From assembly GCA_011799875.1 (NCBI GenBank), contig CM022298.1:494677180-494741179 (forward strand): a stretch of 64,000 nt of DNA, in the 5' to 3' direction. The translations under genes and the position numbers were made by a program. This stretch comes from Thinopyrum elongatum (taxonomy: Eukaryota; Streptophyta; Magnoliopsida; Poales; Poaceae). The notes beneath the pieces were generated by a model. The model worked only from the letters and a program-made list of their open reading frames with translations, made no database searches and was not told where the DNA came from. This document shows, piece after piece, positions 35,153-47,576 of the stretch; the stretch's first letter is position 1, and each line of letters opens with the position of its first letter.

Positions 35153-35677
35153 ATGGCCTCTTCGAGCTCCTCTAAGTACAAGTTCTTCAAGAACGTCACC
35201 AACCCATATCTGCGGGAGGTGATGCAGCACCCTCAAGCTATCGAGATGCGTGAGGGGGTGCTCCACATCCGCGATGTGCAAGGCCCCAAAGGGACGGGAT
35301 CCATGGAGGCTAGGCTTGAAGCTATGGAGCAGGAGGTCTTCTGGTGCAAGGGGATGGTGGAACGTGGACTCAATGCCAATCGCGTCATGATCACGGATTA
35401 TACCCGTGATCTCAAGGTGGATGGCAAGTCCATGAAGGACATCATCTTCACCTTCAACGAGCAAATCAACTTTCTCCAAAGCCAGATATATGATCTTCAA
35501 AACCAAGTCTTTGAATATGAGGCAAGGTTTAAAGGTATGAGTTTGCCTGCCAGTTGCAGGACACGCGAGACCCACTCCTCCTCTTATGATGGTTTGCCCT
35601 TGCCATGGAAACCTGAGGATAAGATTGCTACTAATTCATCAACACCACCTCCTTCTTCATCACCAAAGGAAAATTGA
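35153..35677 (+). CDS. Small second ORF of element A (174 residues, predicted coiled coil)
   Basis: Intact frame from ATG 35153 (MASSSSSKYKFFKNVTNPYL) to TGA 35675-35677. The start sits in a good context (TTCACCATGGCC). Residues about 45-70 (MEARLEAMEQEVFWCKGMVE) and 95-125 (FTFNEQINFLQSQIYDLQNQ) have heptad-like hydrophobic spacing consistent with coiled coils. The tail is Ser and Pro rich. It lies downstream of integrase, where some Athila elements carry an env-like gene, but I see no signal peptide or transmembrane helix, so I do not call it envelope. Element I separates it from pol. Its integrity contrasts with the four stops in gag-pol, but it is also a much smaller target. Function unknown. 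Confidence 0.7.
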   Translation: MASSSSSKYKFFKNVTNPYLREVMQHPQAIEMREGVLHIRDVQGPKGTGSMEARLEAMEQEVFWCKGMVERGLNANRVMITDYTRDLKVDGKSMKDIIFTFNEQINFLQSQIYDLQNQVFEYEARFKGMSLPASCRTRETHSSSYDGLPLPWKPEDKIATNSSTPPPSSSPKEN

Positions 35678-37232
35678 GTGTCGGGTATGGGCACTCCCCT
35701 TGGCTTGTGCCAAGCTTGGGGGAGGTGCCCCGGTATCGTATCACCTCCAATATCTTTTGCCTTTACTTATCTTAGTTCGATCCATAGTTATCGTTTGCTT
35801 TAGATGAATAAAAGTTTAGTTCGATCCTTTCTTTTTGAGTGTTTGCTTAGTGATCTATCCTTGTGATCGTGTGCGAGATATATAATAAAGTTTAGTTTGA
35901 GTTTTCTTTTCTTTTTCTGTCATGTTTAATAAAAAGAAAGAAAATAAATGAAAAAGATCATATGCTAATCTTGTGGTAAGTAATGACATCACATAAGGAA
36001 GTGTATAAGTAGAAAATTTTATTGGAGACTTACAAACATAGCATTGGTCAATGATGCAATTCATGAAAGAATTAATAAGGGAAGAGAAGATTCACGTGCA
36101 AATACACTATCTTGGACATCTTTTGTGATTGTGAGGCCCCATCAAAATATTATATGCCAAAATTGTTGACGTTGGATAAGGAAGACAACGTAATGATTTA
36201 TGTTTGTTCATATTCACATAGAAGTTATATTGTCATAGATCCTTTAACATGTGGTGCTTGCCCCCCATCTTTGCTAGCCAAAAATTCTGCACTAAGTAGA
36301 GATACTACTTGTGCATCCAAAACCCTTAAACCCAAATCTTGTTTTTGAGAGTCCACCATACCTACCTATGGATTGAGTACGATCCTTCAAGTAAATTGTC
36401 ATCGGTGCAATAAAAATTGCTTCTAAAAGTGTTGGATCATTTAGTGTAAGAGAAAATTGAGCGTTGTACGAACTTGTGATGGCAAAGAATAAAAGTGACA
36501 GACTGCATAATAAAGGTTGCTATCATAAGGGGCAATATAACGTGATGTTGTTTTGCACTAAGAGATTGAGCATACAAACGAAAAGCGCATGGCAACCTCT
36601 GCTTCCCTCTACGAAGGGCCTATCTTTTACTTTTATGTATTTACTTTTATGCAAGAGTCAAAGTATTTCTCTCTATTCCTTTTTATTTTTCTCTTTTGGC
36701 AAGCATCATGTGGTGAGGAAAGATCTAGGCACATATATCCAGTTGGATATGGGTAGCATGAGTTATTATTGTTGACATCACCCTTGCGGTGAATATGTTG
36801 GGTGGCGAAAACTATAAGCCCCTATCTTTCTATGTGTCTGGTTGAAACTTTTTGCTCATGTGTATGCGGTGAGTGTTAGCAATCATAGAAGACTATATGA
36901 TGGTTGAGTATGTGGACTTGCCAAAAAGGCTCCGATACGTGACACTTCCTGAAAAGATGATGAATTGTAGTTGCAAAGTTGACTGAGAACATAGTTTGTT
37001 GGTTTTCAATAGAGTTTATGCTTTATACTTCGATGTTGTGATGAATTGTTACTTGTTCATGAGAAGTCTATGATAAAAGTTCTATGATAAAGTTTTATGT
37101 TAAATTTTGTTGCTTTTATAATAATATACATGATGCTTCTATGTCAGTATTTTGTTTTTATCGACACCTCTCTCTCTAAGCATGTGGACATGTTTTTCGA
37201 TTTTGGTTTTCGCTTGAGGACAAGCGAGCTCT
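35678..37232 (+). other. 3' noncoding region of element A with an internal polypurine motif
   Basis: No gene seen in 1.5 kb. AAGCTTGGGGGAGG at 35712-35725 nearly duplicates the terminal tract at 37233-37246. Segments such as the CTTCCCTCTACGAAGGGCC region near 36600 and GGCAAGCATCATGTGGTGAGG near 36698 also occur in B (minus, about 13530 and 13620) and in H0 (about 5490), linking A with the non-autonomous elements. Confidence 0.65.
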
Positions 37233-37246
37233 AAGCTTGGGGGAGT
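37233..37246 (+). other. Polypurine tract of element A
   Basis: AAGCTTGGGGGAGT immediately before the 3' LTR start TGATACGTCC at 37247. It shares AAGCTTGGGG with the tracts of B, G, H0 and H2. Confidence 0.85.
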
Positions 37247-38761
37247 TGATACGTCCATTTTGCATCATGTTTTTCTACTGTTATTTATATTGTTTTTAGA
37301 TATAATAATGCTTTTTGGAGTAATTCTAATGCCTTTTCTCTCATAATATGCAAGGTTCACACAAAGAGGTAGAATACCGGCAGCTGGAATTCTGGACCTG
37401 AAAAGCTACATCAGGCCACCTATTCTGCACAACTCCAAATGAGCTGAAACTTCATGGAGAATTTTTATGGAATATATAAGAATTATTGGAGCAAATAAGT
37501 ACCAGAGGGGGCCCACCAGGTGGGCACAACCCACCTGGGCGCGCCAGGGAGCCCAGGCGCGCCCTGGTGGGTTGTGCCCTCCTCGGCCCACCTCCGGTGA
37601 CCCTCTTCTGTATATAAGTCATTTTGACCTAGAAAAAATAAGGGAAGGACTTTCGAGACGAAGCGCCGCCGTCTCGAGGCGGAACTTATACATGAGCACT
37701 TTTGCCCTCCGGCGGAGCAATTCTGCCGGGGGAACTTCCCTCCCTAAGGGGGAAATCATCGTCATCATCATCACCAACAACTCTCCCATCTTGGGGAGGG
37801 AAATCTCCATCAACATCTTTAACAGCACCATATCCTCTCAAATCCTAGTTCATCTCTTGTGTTCAATCTTTGTACCGGAACCTTAGATTGGTGCTTGTGG
37901 GTGACTAGTAGTGTTGATTACATCTTGTAGTTGATTACTATATGGTTTATTTGGTGGAAGATTATATGTTCAGATCCATTATGCTATTTAATACCCCTCT
38001 GATCTTGAGCATGATTATAATTTGTGAGTAGTTACTTTTGTTCTTGAGGTCACGGGAGAAATCTTGTTGCAAGTAATCATGCGAACTTGATATGTGTTCG
38101 ATATTTTGATGGTATGTATGTTGTGATTCCCTTAGTGGTGTCATGTGAACATCGACTACATGACACTTCACCATATTTGGGCTTAAGGGAATGCATTGTG
38201 GAGTAGTTATTAGCTGATGGGTTGCGAGAGTGACAGAAGCTTAAACCCTAGTTTATGCGCTATTCCATAAGGGGCCGATTTGGATCCAAAAGTTTAATGC
38301 TATGGTTAGATTTATTCTTAATACTCTTCTCGTAGTTGCGGATGCTTGCGAGGGGTTAATCATAAGTAGGAGGCTTGTTCAAGTAAGAATAGCACCTAAG
38401 CATCGGTCCACCCACATATCAAATTATCAAAGTAGCGAACACAAATCAAACCAACATGATGAAAGTGACTAGATGAAATTCCCGTGTACCCTCAAGAACA
38501 CTTTGTTGATCATAAGAGACCGTTTTGGCCTGTCCTTTGCCTCAAAAGGATTGGGCTACCTTGCTGCACTTTTGTTACCGTTACCGTTGCTTGCTTGTTA
38601 CAAATTACCTTGCTATCAAACTACTCGCTACTTATAATTTCAGTGCTTGCAGAAAATACATTGCTGAAAACTACTTGTCATTTCCTTCTGCTCCTCGTTG
38701 AGTTCGACACTCTTACTTATCGAAAGGACTACGATTGATCCCCTATACTTGTGGGTCATCA
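37247..38761 (+). repeat. 3' LTR of element A
   Basis: 1,515 bp from TGATACGTCCATTTTGC to GTGGGTCATCA, followed by the target duplication aatac (38762-38766). Confidence 0.93.
37522..37618 (+). promoter_or_regulatory. U3 hairpin and TATA box in the 3' LTR of A
   Basis: The arms 37522-37549 and 37552-37579 are each 28 nt; 26 of 28 positions pair, with a 2-nt loop. TATATAAG lies at 37611-37618, 32 bp downstream. The stem contains GGCGCGCC. Confidence 0.7.
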
Positions 38762-40070
38762 AATACTCTATGTGCTTCACTTATATCTTTTGAGCTAGGC
38801 AGTTGCTCTAGTGCTTCACTTATATCTTTTAGAGCACGGTGGTGGTTGTATTTTGAAGAAATAGTTGCACTCTCATGCTTCACTTATACCTTTTTGAGAG
38901 TTGATAATAGTAATGGCAATTAGTACAAGTTATGAATTTGGTCCTAATATGATAGGTATTCAAGAGGGATATAATAAAAACTTTCATATAGATCACTGAA
39001 TATGATAAGTTTGATTCCTTGCAATAGTTTTGCGATATAAAGATGGTAATATGTGGGTTGTGCTAGTGAGTAACTGTGGTTTAGTAAGAATATTGATGTT
39101 AAGGTTTGTGATTCCCGACGCATGCATGTATAGGTTCTCGTTATGCTAAGAAGTTGGAGTATGATTTATTATTGATTGTCTTCCTTATGAGTGGTGGTCG
39201 GGGATGAGCGATGGTCTTTTCCTACCAATCTATCCCCCTAGGGGCATGCGTAGTAGTACTTTGCTTCGAGGGCTAATAAACTTCTGCAATAAGTATGTGA
39301 GTTCTTTATGACTAATGTGAGTCCATGGATTATACGCACTCTCACCTTTTCGCAATTTGCTAGCCTCTTCGGTACCGTGCATTGCCCTTTCTCACCTTGA
39401 AATGTGGTGCAAACTTCGCCGGTGTATCCAAACCGCATGATATGATACGCTCTATCACACATAAACTTCCTTATATCTTCCTCAAAATAGCCACCATACC
39501 TACCTATTATGGCATTTTTGTAGCCATTCCGAGATATATTGCCATGCAACTTCCACTGTTCCGTTTTATTATGACACACATCATCATTGTCATATTGCTT
39601 TGCATGATCATATAGCTAACATAGTATTTGTGGCTCAGCCACCGTCCATATTTTTTATACATGTTACGCTAGATCATTGCACATCCCGGTACACCGCCGG
39701 AGGCATTCATATAGAGTCATATTTTGTTCTAGTATCGAGATATAATTTTATTTCAAGATGTAAGTAAATAGAAGTGTGATGATCATCATATTCATTATTA
39801 GAGCATTGTCCCAAGTGAGGAAAAAAGAGAGGCCGAAAAGAGCCCATAAAAAAAGAGGCCAAAATGAGCCCAACAAAAAAATGAGAGAAAAAGAGAGAAG
39901 GGGCAATGTTACTATCCTTTCCACACTTGTGCTTCAAAGTAGCACCATGTTTTTTATATAGAGAGTTTCCTATTCTTTCATTTGCATATAACTAGTGGGA
40001 ATTTTTGTTATAGAACTTGGCTTTTATATTCCAACGATGAGCTTCCTCAAATGCCCTAGGTCTTCATGAG
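38762..40070 (+). mobile_element. Continuation of element H1 after A
   Basis: Internal noncoding DNA of H1. It matches H2 at 57195-57944 and 58861-59770 and G (minus strand) at about 45600-46700. No gene seen. Contains GTGATGATCATCATATTC near 39777 and an AAAAGAGAGA-rich tract near 39820-39900. Ends TCTTCATGAG where F begins. Confidence 0.75.
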
Positions 40071-40560
40071 TGAGGGAGTCCCAGACTAAGGGGTCCTCGG
40101 GTTGCCGGTCTATCTTTCATGGGCTGGACAGGTGGGCCAGTCTTGATCCATCATTAGAAGGCCGAGCTATAGGTGACTTCGTGTTCAGGCAGGAAACCTC
40201 CGAAGCCTTGGCGTATCCTCCAAGTCAAGATAACGGAGTCGACATGTTTATCCCCTGATGGTAACCGACCATGTGTAACCCTAGGTACCCTTGGTGTCTA
40301 TAGAAACCAGAGGGTTTAGTATGTAGAGGCTAGAACCATCATCCTACTCATCCAGGGTTTAGTTCATCCGATCTCGTGGTAGATCAACTCTGTAATCATC
40401 ATACAAACACATCAATACAATCAAGCAGGATGTAGGGTTTTACCTCTTCGAGAGGGCCTGAACCTAGGTAAATACTGTCTCTGTGTTCCTTGTTCCCCAT
40501 CGATCCAAGATCTACAGCTCGGGACCCCCTACCCGAGATCTGCTGGTTTTGACTCCGACA
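40071..40560 (+). repeat. 5' LTR of element F
   Basis: 490 bp from TGAGGGAGTCCCAGAC to GACTCCGACA. It is followed directly by TTGGTGCTTTCATTGAGAG (40561-40579), which I take as the primer-binding site; the matching tRNA was not identified with certainty. Confidence 0.75.
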
Positions 40561-40606
40561 TTGGTGCTTTCATTGAGAGTTGCGCTGTTGAATCAGCAAA
40601 GGATCG

Positions 40607-42808
40607 ATGGCTCTCTTAGTCATCAGCAATGGCATCTGCACCGGGGACGACTTTTTGCCTGGCCAGCTCTTCACGTTCGGCGGCATCATTCTGCACGCCA
40701 ACTCGACCGGTCACCTTGACTAGATCGGCAGTTTCGCCCCCGAACAGGAAATCAGGTTCGGCAACCTGGAGTGTGTCATTGACGCCCGAGGAGATCTAGT
40801 CTTTACTGGGTTCTCAGCCTTACCTGACCAGCCCAGAAATTCCGAAGCTTCAACTGCGGACCTTCTCCCTGACCCTATCTCCGGGTTGGTCTCTATCTTG
40901 GATTTGGCTTCGAGCTCGGATCTGACCTCAGTGCTCGAGGACCATGGATCAGCCATGGCCGAGAACACCCCATATGCTGGCATACTGGAGGTTAACTCCA
41001 AAAGACGCCAGAAGATGAATCTAGCCGACCTCTCGCTGTTAAACGAGATGTTCGATCGAATCCAGATAGTGAGCATTACGGATGGCCCGTCCTCGGTCTA
41101 AGATCATATCGGACTTGAGGCAGGCCACAGGGAATTTTACGTCCCACCCACCACCCACTTAGTAGCCACTATCAAAGATTTCACCGATATGTTGGATTAT
41201 GCCTCCGAGGAGGTCGAGGACATGGACAAGGATGTCGATGCCATGGCCTATACGGCAACCTCCCCTACCACTCCCAGCATGGGAAAGTGGACCGCCGCTT
41301 CCACCTATGACGTCTACATGGTCGACACCACCAAGGAGGACGGCGATGATCCCACCAGGGAGTCTTCTAAACACCGACGCCAACGAAAGTGATCCAGGGG
41401 GCGTGGAAAGGGCAGGGAAGATAACTTGAACACAGACACAAACGGCACCGGAGAGAGGCCGCTCCGGACAACATGGAGGAGCTCGACGACAACGCCACCC
41501 CCGAACAGCACCTAGCTTCTCCTGAAGGCCATGACGACAATGGTGATCCCGAGGACCACGACGACCCCGAGGACCCAGGCGATTTTGAGGATAGCAACTA
41601 CCTCCCTCCTTCCGAAGATGAGGAGAGGCTTGGAGCCGAGGATTTCATTGTCCCTGAAGACCCGCTGGATCAGGAACGGTTTGAGTGGCAACTTATATCA
41701 ACCGCCCGAAGCCTAAAGAAAAAGCAGCAGCAGCTAAAGGCCGAGCAGAATACCCTCAACGACAGGTGGACGATGGTCATGGCAGCCGAAGAAGGTTTCG
41801 GCAATCAACGGCAGGACCAAACCAAAAGCTACCCAAAACGGCGTCTGCTGCCACAATTTGATGATGAGGCCCTTGAGCACGCGCCCCCTAGGTGCACTCA
41901 GGCACTCCAGCCTGACCGCCCTCCTCGAGGATGGGACAGGACGGCTGTAGAAGCTGAAAATCCACCTGCACTCCCTCGCCGGAGGGCCAAGGAGCCAATG
42001 CAACCAGAAGATGCATATGACCTGCGGCACGACCTAACCGCCAGAGCAGGCCAAACAACGGATCTAGAGGGCACACTCCCGCTGGATGGGACGGATACCA
42101 AGCCTGGTGTGATAGAAACAATAAAGCCCGGGAGTAGCACCGTGCTCGGATGACAAACGATCTCCGGCACGACGTGGCCCGGGTTAGGGGTGCCGCACAC
42201 CCAATGTGTTTCACAGACAAAGTGATGCAGCACCAGTTCCTTGAGGGGTTTAAACCTGTAAACATTGAACAATACAACGGGACTACAGACCCGGCCGTTT
42301 GGATCGAAGACTTCCTCCTCCACATTCATATGGCCCGAGGAGATGACCTCCACGCCATTAAGTATTTGCCACTAAAGCTTAAAGGACCAGCCAGACACTG
42401 GTTGAACATCCTCCCAAAAACTCCATTGGAAGCTGGGAAGAGCTGGAGGATGCCTTATGAGCTAACTTTCAAGGCACCTATGTTCGGTCCCCGGACGCTG
42501 ATGACCTGAGCCACGTTGTTCAATAGCCCGGAGAATCAGCCCGGCAATTCTGGAACCGGTTCTTGACCAAGAAGAACCAAATTGTCGACTATCCGAATGC
42601 TGAGGCAATAGCCGCTTTTAGGCACAACATTCGAGACAAATGGCTCGCTCGCCAGCTCGGCCAAGATAAGCCAAAAACTATGCCGGCCCTCAACTCTCTC
42701 ATGACCCGCTTTTGTGCAGGCGAGGACAGTTGGTTAGATAGTAGAAGCAACCACCCGGATGAACCCGACACCTCAGAAGTCCGGGACGGGAATGGGAAAC
42801 AACGATGA
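40607..42808 (+). pseudogene. gag remnant of element F
   Basis: ATG 40607 opens MALLVISNGICTGDDFLPGQ. An in-frame TAG at 40721 and TAA at 41099 interrupt this frame, which ends at TGA 41390-41392. Later parts lie in other frames: an acidic and coiled region (41473-42153; EDHDDPEDPGDFEDS, then ARSLKKKQQQLKAEQNTLND), the gag core (42150-42509; YNGTTDPAVWIEDFLLHIH and LPLKLKGPARHWLNILP), and 42563-42808 with NAEAIAAFRHNIRDKWLARQ. At least three frame changes are needed. Gag would form the particle; this copy cannot. The core pattern is that of Tat-type Gypsy elements in grasses. Confidence 0.75.
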
Positions 42809-43446
42809 AACAAGAACAAGCGTCGGAACAACGACGGTGAAGCAGATGATACGGCAGTAAATGCCGGGTTCAGCAACTCCAAATCAGGACCACGGAAGAA
42901 CCCTCTAATGGGAACAGGGACGGCTTGACCGCATTGGACAAAATCCTAGATAGACCCTGCCAGATCCACGGCAACTCAGACAAGCCTGCCAGCCACACCA
43001 ACCATAACTGTTGGGTGATTAAACAGTCAGCAAGCTTACAACTAAGGAGCAAGGCAAGGGTCCCCGCAGTGAGGACGACGACGAACCTCGCGGGCCAAAC
43101 AATGGAGGCCAGAAGCAGTTCCCTCCCGAGGTAAAAACCGTGAACATGATCCATGTCACACATATACCCAAGATGGAGCGAAAGCAGGCACTTCGGGATG
43201 CCTACGCCGTAGAGCCGGTAGCCTCAAAGTACAACCCATGGTCGGCTTGCCCGATCACCTTCGACCGAAAAGATCATCCGACCAGTATCCGTCATGGAGG
43301 AACGGAGGCTCTGGTACTTGACCCCAACATGGACGGATACCACCTCACCAGAGTCCTTATGGATAGAGGCAACAACCGCAATCTGATTTACTCGTATACA
43401 GTGAGAAAGATGGGAATTGATCCGTCAAGGATCAAACCCTGCAACA

Positions 43447-45008
43447 TGCTACTTCTTGAACTTGCGTTGATTTTTCCCTTGAAGAGGAAAGGGTGATGCA
43501 GCAAAGTAGAGATAAGTATTTCCCTCAGTTAAGAACCAATGTATCAATCCAGTAGGAGGCACAAGCAAGTCTCCAATCTATGCACCTGCACAAACTGACA
43601 AACACTTGCACTCAACGTGAAAAAGGGGTTGTCAATCCCTTCACGGTCATGAACAAGAGTGGGATCTAATAGAGATAGTTATAAAAGATAAATAAAAGAG
43701 CAAACTAAAGTAAATATAAATAAATTGCAGCAAGGTATTTTTGGGTTTTTTGGTTTATAGATCTAAAAATATATGATGAAAAATAGACCCGGGGGCCATA
43801 GGTTTCACTAGAGGCTTCTCTCTTGAAAATAGCATACGGTGGGTAAACAAATTACTGTTGAGCAATTGATAGAAAAGCTTGAAGTTATGACGATATCTAA
43901 TGATCATGAATATAGGCATCACGCCCGTGAAAAGTAGACCGACTCCTGTCTGCATCTACTACTATTACTCCACACATCGACCGCTATCCAGCATACATCT
44001 AGAGTATTAAGTTCATAAGAACGGAGTAACACCTTAAGTAAGATGAGATGATGTAGAGGGATAAACTCAAGCAATATGATATAAACCCCATCTTTTTATT
44101 CTTAATTGCAACAATACAATACGTGCCTCGCTACCCCTTCTGTCACTGGGTGAGGACACCGCAAGATTGAACCCAAAACTAAGCACCTCTCCCATTGCAA
44201 GAAAAACCAATCTAGTTGGCAAAACCAAACCGATAGTTCGAAGAGAAATACAAAGATATCTTAATCATGCATAAAAGAGTTCATAGAAGACTCAAATAAT
44301 ATTCATAGATAATCTGATCATAAATCCACAATTCATTGGATCTCAACAAACACACCGCAAAAATGTATTACATCGAATAGATCTCCAAGAACATCGAGGA
44401 GAACATTGTATTGAGGATCAAAGAGAGAGAAGAAGCCATCTAGCTACTAGCTATGGACTCGTAGGTCTGTGGTAAACTACTCACACATCATCGGAAGGGC
44501 AGCAAGGTTGATGTAGAGGCCCTCCGTGATTGAATCCCCCTCGGGCAAATCACCGGAAAAGGCCCAAAGATGGGATCTCACGGGAACAGAGGCTTGCGGC
44601 GACGGAAAAGTATTTTCGTGGACGCTTCTAGTGTTGGGGGAATATTTTGGAATTTATAGTGCAAAGATTAGGGTTGGGAGACTCCCGAGGGGTCCACAAG
44701 CTAGGGGGCGTGCCCTGAGGGCTTGTGGGCTCCTCGTGAGTCTTCTGACCCCCTCCCCAAGTCCTCTAGGTGTCTTCTGGTCCAAGAAAAATCATCGCAA
44801 AAGTTTTATTCCGTTTGGACTCCGTTTGGCATTCCTTTTCTGTGAAAGTCAAAAACAAGGAAAAACAGAAAATGGCACTAGGCTCTAGATTAATAGGTTA
44901 GTCCCAAACATAATATAAAATATCATATTAATTCATATAAAACATCAAAAACAGATAATATAATAGCATGGAACAATCAAAAATTATAGATACGTTGGAG
45001 ACGTATCA
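43447..45008 (-). repeat. 3' LTR of element G
   Basis: 1,562 bp; on the minus strand from TGATACGTCTCCAACG (45008) to AAGAAGTAGCA (43447). Confidence 0.9.
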
Positions 45009-45023
45009 AGCATCCCCAAGCTT
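45009..45023 (-). other. Polypurine tract of element G
   Basis: AAGCTTGGGGATGCT on the minus strand, next to the 3' LTR. Confidence 0.85.
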
Positions 45024-47526
45024 AATTCCTGCTCGTCCTCGAGTAGGTAAATGATAAAAACAGATTTTTTGATGTCGAATGCTACCTACCATATTTATCC
45101 ATGTAATCTTCTTTATTGTGGCATGAATATTCAGATCCATAAGATTCAAAACAAAAGTTTAATATTGACATAGAAACAATAATTCTTCAAGCATACTAAT
45201 AAAGCAATCATGTCATCTCAAAAATAACATGGCCAAAGAATGTTATCCCTACAAAATCATATAGTCTGGCTATGCTCCATCTTCATCACACAAAGTATTT
45301 CATCATGCACAACCCCGATGACAAGCCAAGCAATTGTTTCATGCTTTTGATGTTCTCAAACTTTTTCAACTTTCACGCAATACATGAGCGTGAGCCATGG
45401 ATATAGCACTATAGGTGGAATAGAATATGGTGGTTGTGGAGAAGACAAAAAGAAGGAGAAAGTCTCACATCAACTAGGCAAATTAATGGGCTATGGAGAT
45501 GCCCATCAATTGATATCGATGCAAGTTAGTAGGGATTGCCATGCGACGGATGCACTAGAGCTATAAGTGTATGAAAGCTCATAAAGAAACTAAGTGGGTG
45601 GGCATCCAACTTGCTTGCTCACGAAGACCTAGTGCAATTTGAGGAAGCCCATCATTGGAATATACAAGCCAAGTTCTATAATAAAATTTCCCACTAGTAT
45701 ATGAAAGAGACAAAATACGACACTCTCTATCATGAAGATCATGGTGCTACTTTGAAGCACAAGTGTGGAAAAAGGATAGTAACATTGTCCCTTCTCTCTT
45801 TTCTCATCATTTTTTTCTCTTTTTTTTTGTTTGGGCTTCTTTGGCCTCTTTTATTTTTTATAAAGTCTGGAGACTCATCCCAACTTGTGAGGGAATCATA
45901 GCTTCCATCATCCTTTCCTCACATGGAGCGTGTCATAATAAAACGGAACGGTGGTAGTTGCATGGCAATATATCTCGGAATGGCTATGGAAATGCCATAA
46001 TAGGTAGGTATGGTGGCTGTTTTGAGGAAGGGTATATGGTGGGTTTAATGCACCGGCGAAAGTTGCGCGGTACTAGAGAGGCTAGCAATGGTGGAAGGGT
46101 GAGAGTGCGTATAATCCATGGACTTAACATTAGTTATAAAGAACTCACATACTTATTGCAAAAATTTATTAGTCATCGAAACAAAGTACTACACGCATGA
46201 TCCTAGGGGATATATTGGTAGGAAAAGACCATCGCTCGTCCCCGACCGCCACTTATAAGAAAGACAATCAAAAAATAAATCATGCTCCGACTTCATCACA
46301 TAACGGTTCACCATACGTGCATGCTACGGGAATCACAAACTTTAACACAAGTATTTATACCAATCCTCAATTACTCACGAGCATGAATCCAATATCACCA
46401 TATTTATATCTCAAAACAAATGCAAGGAATCAAACTTCTCATCTTATTCAATGCTCTTTATATGAAGGTTTTTATTATATCCCTCTTGGATGCCCATCGT
46501 ATTAGGACTAAATTCATAACCTAAGAAAATTACCATGTTGTTTAAGACTCTCAAAATAATATAAGTGAAGCATGAGAGGTCAACAATTTCTATAAGATAA
46601 AGCCACTGCTGTGCTCTAAAAAGATATAAGTGAAGCACTAGAGCAAACTGCCTAGCTCAAAAGATATAGGTGAAGCACATAGAGTATTCTAATAAATTCA
46701 CGATTAATGCGTGTCCCTCTCAAAAGTTGTGTACAACAAGGATGATTGTGGCAAACTAAAAAGCAAAGACTCATATCATACAAGTCGCTCCAAGCAAAAC
46801 ACATATCATGTGGTGAATAAAAATATAGCCTCAAGTAAATTTACCGATGGATTGAAGACAAAAGAGGGGATGCCATCCGGGACATCCCCAAGCTTCGATG
46901 CTTGGTTGTCCTTGAATATTACCTTGGGGTGCCTTGGGAATCCCCAATCTTATGCTCTTGCCACTCCTTATTCCGTTGTCCATCAAATCTTTACCCAAAA
47001 CTTGAAAACTTCACAACACAAAACTCAACAGAAAACTCATAAGATCCGTTAGTATAATAAAATAAATCCACAATTTAGGTACTGTTGTGAACTCATTCTT
47101 AATTTATATTGGTGTTATATCTACTGTATTCCAACTTCTCCATGGTTCATACCCCCCGATACTACCCATAGATTCATCAAAATAAGCAAACAACACACAG
47201 AAAACAGAATCTGTCAAAAACAGAATAGTCTGTAGTAATCTGGAAATTTCGTATACTTCTATAAATCCAAAAATTCTGAAAAATTTAGGAAATTTGTATA
47301 TCAATCTTGTGTTAAAAATTCAGATCAAAAGCACATTTCTGTGATTTTTTAAATTTCTGGCAATGAGCGCAAAAGTTTCTGTTTTTCAGCAAGATCAAAT
47401 CAACTATCACCGTAGACCATCCCAAATGTCTTACTTGGCTCAAACACTAATTAAAACACAATTACTACAGAGGTAATAATGTGTATTTATTGAAAACAAA
47501 ACCAAAACATAAAACATAAAATTAAA
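45024..47526 (-). other. Internal noncoding DNA of element G
   Basis: No gene seen. Matches H1, H2 and H0 on the opposite strand. A polypurine-like motif lies at 46883-46895 (minus), with a degenerate second copy near 46943. Confidence 0.7.
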
Positions 47527-47576
47527 ATTGGGTTGCCTCCCAACAAGCGCTATTGTTTAATGCCCCTAGCTAGGCA
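47527..47576 (-). other. Conserved noncoding block in G, overlapping the ORF-X stop
   Basis: On the minus strand: ATGCCTAGCTAGGGGCATTA, then AGCGCTTGTTGGGAGGCAAC and CCAAT. The TAG of GCCTAG is the stop codon of ORF-X, so the block spans the coding end. Confidence 0.7.

Larger units (their letters stand above)
9831..38761 (+). mobile_element. Element A: Athila-lineage Gypsy retrotransposon with two nested elements
   Basis: LTRs are at 9831-11343 (completed by 23126-23127) and 37247-38761, each 1,515 bp in total, flanked by the target duplication aatac. After the 5' LTR come a tRNA-Asp primer site (23139-23155), gag-pol (23233-27918), a small second ORF (35153-35677), noncoding DNA and the polypurine tract AAGCTTGGGGGAGT (37233-37246). 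Element B interrupts the 5' LTR two bases before its end; element I interrupts just after pol. In the first ~175 aligned LTR columns I count 7 substitutions and 2 indels. The tRNA-Asp primer and polyprotein resemble the Athila lineage (established knowledge). Confidence 0.92.
7437..40070 (+). mobile_element. Element H1: non-autonomous Athila-like element, split by element A and cut by F
   Basis: Segments are 7437-9830 and 38762-40070. The first holds a 5'-truncated LTR (7437-8033), primer site (8045-8061), decayed ORF-X and the start of the noncoding region. The insertion of A at 9830/9831 duplicated aatac (9826-9830 and 38762-38766). Reading across A restores ...GTTAGAATAC then TCTATGTGCTTCAC, which is contiguous in H0 (about 1911) and H2 (about 57195). 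The second segment runs to TCTTCATGAG at 40070, where element F begins; its continuation is not in the window. Confidence 0.8.

Noticed and set aside
35153..35677. Envelope protein call for the second ORF of A
   Set aside because: No signal peptide, cleavage motif or transmembrane segment is visible.
41473..42153. Separate acidic protein gene in F
   Set aside because: It aligns in order between the gag N-terminus and gag core of the same element; the separation is due to frameshifts.
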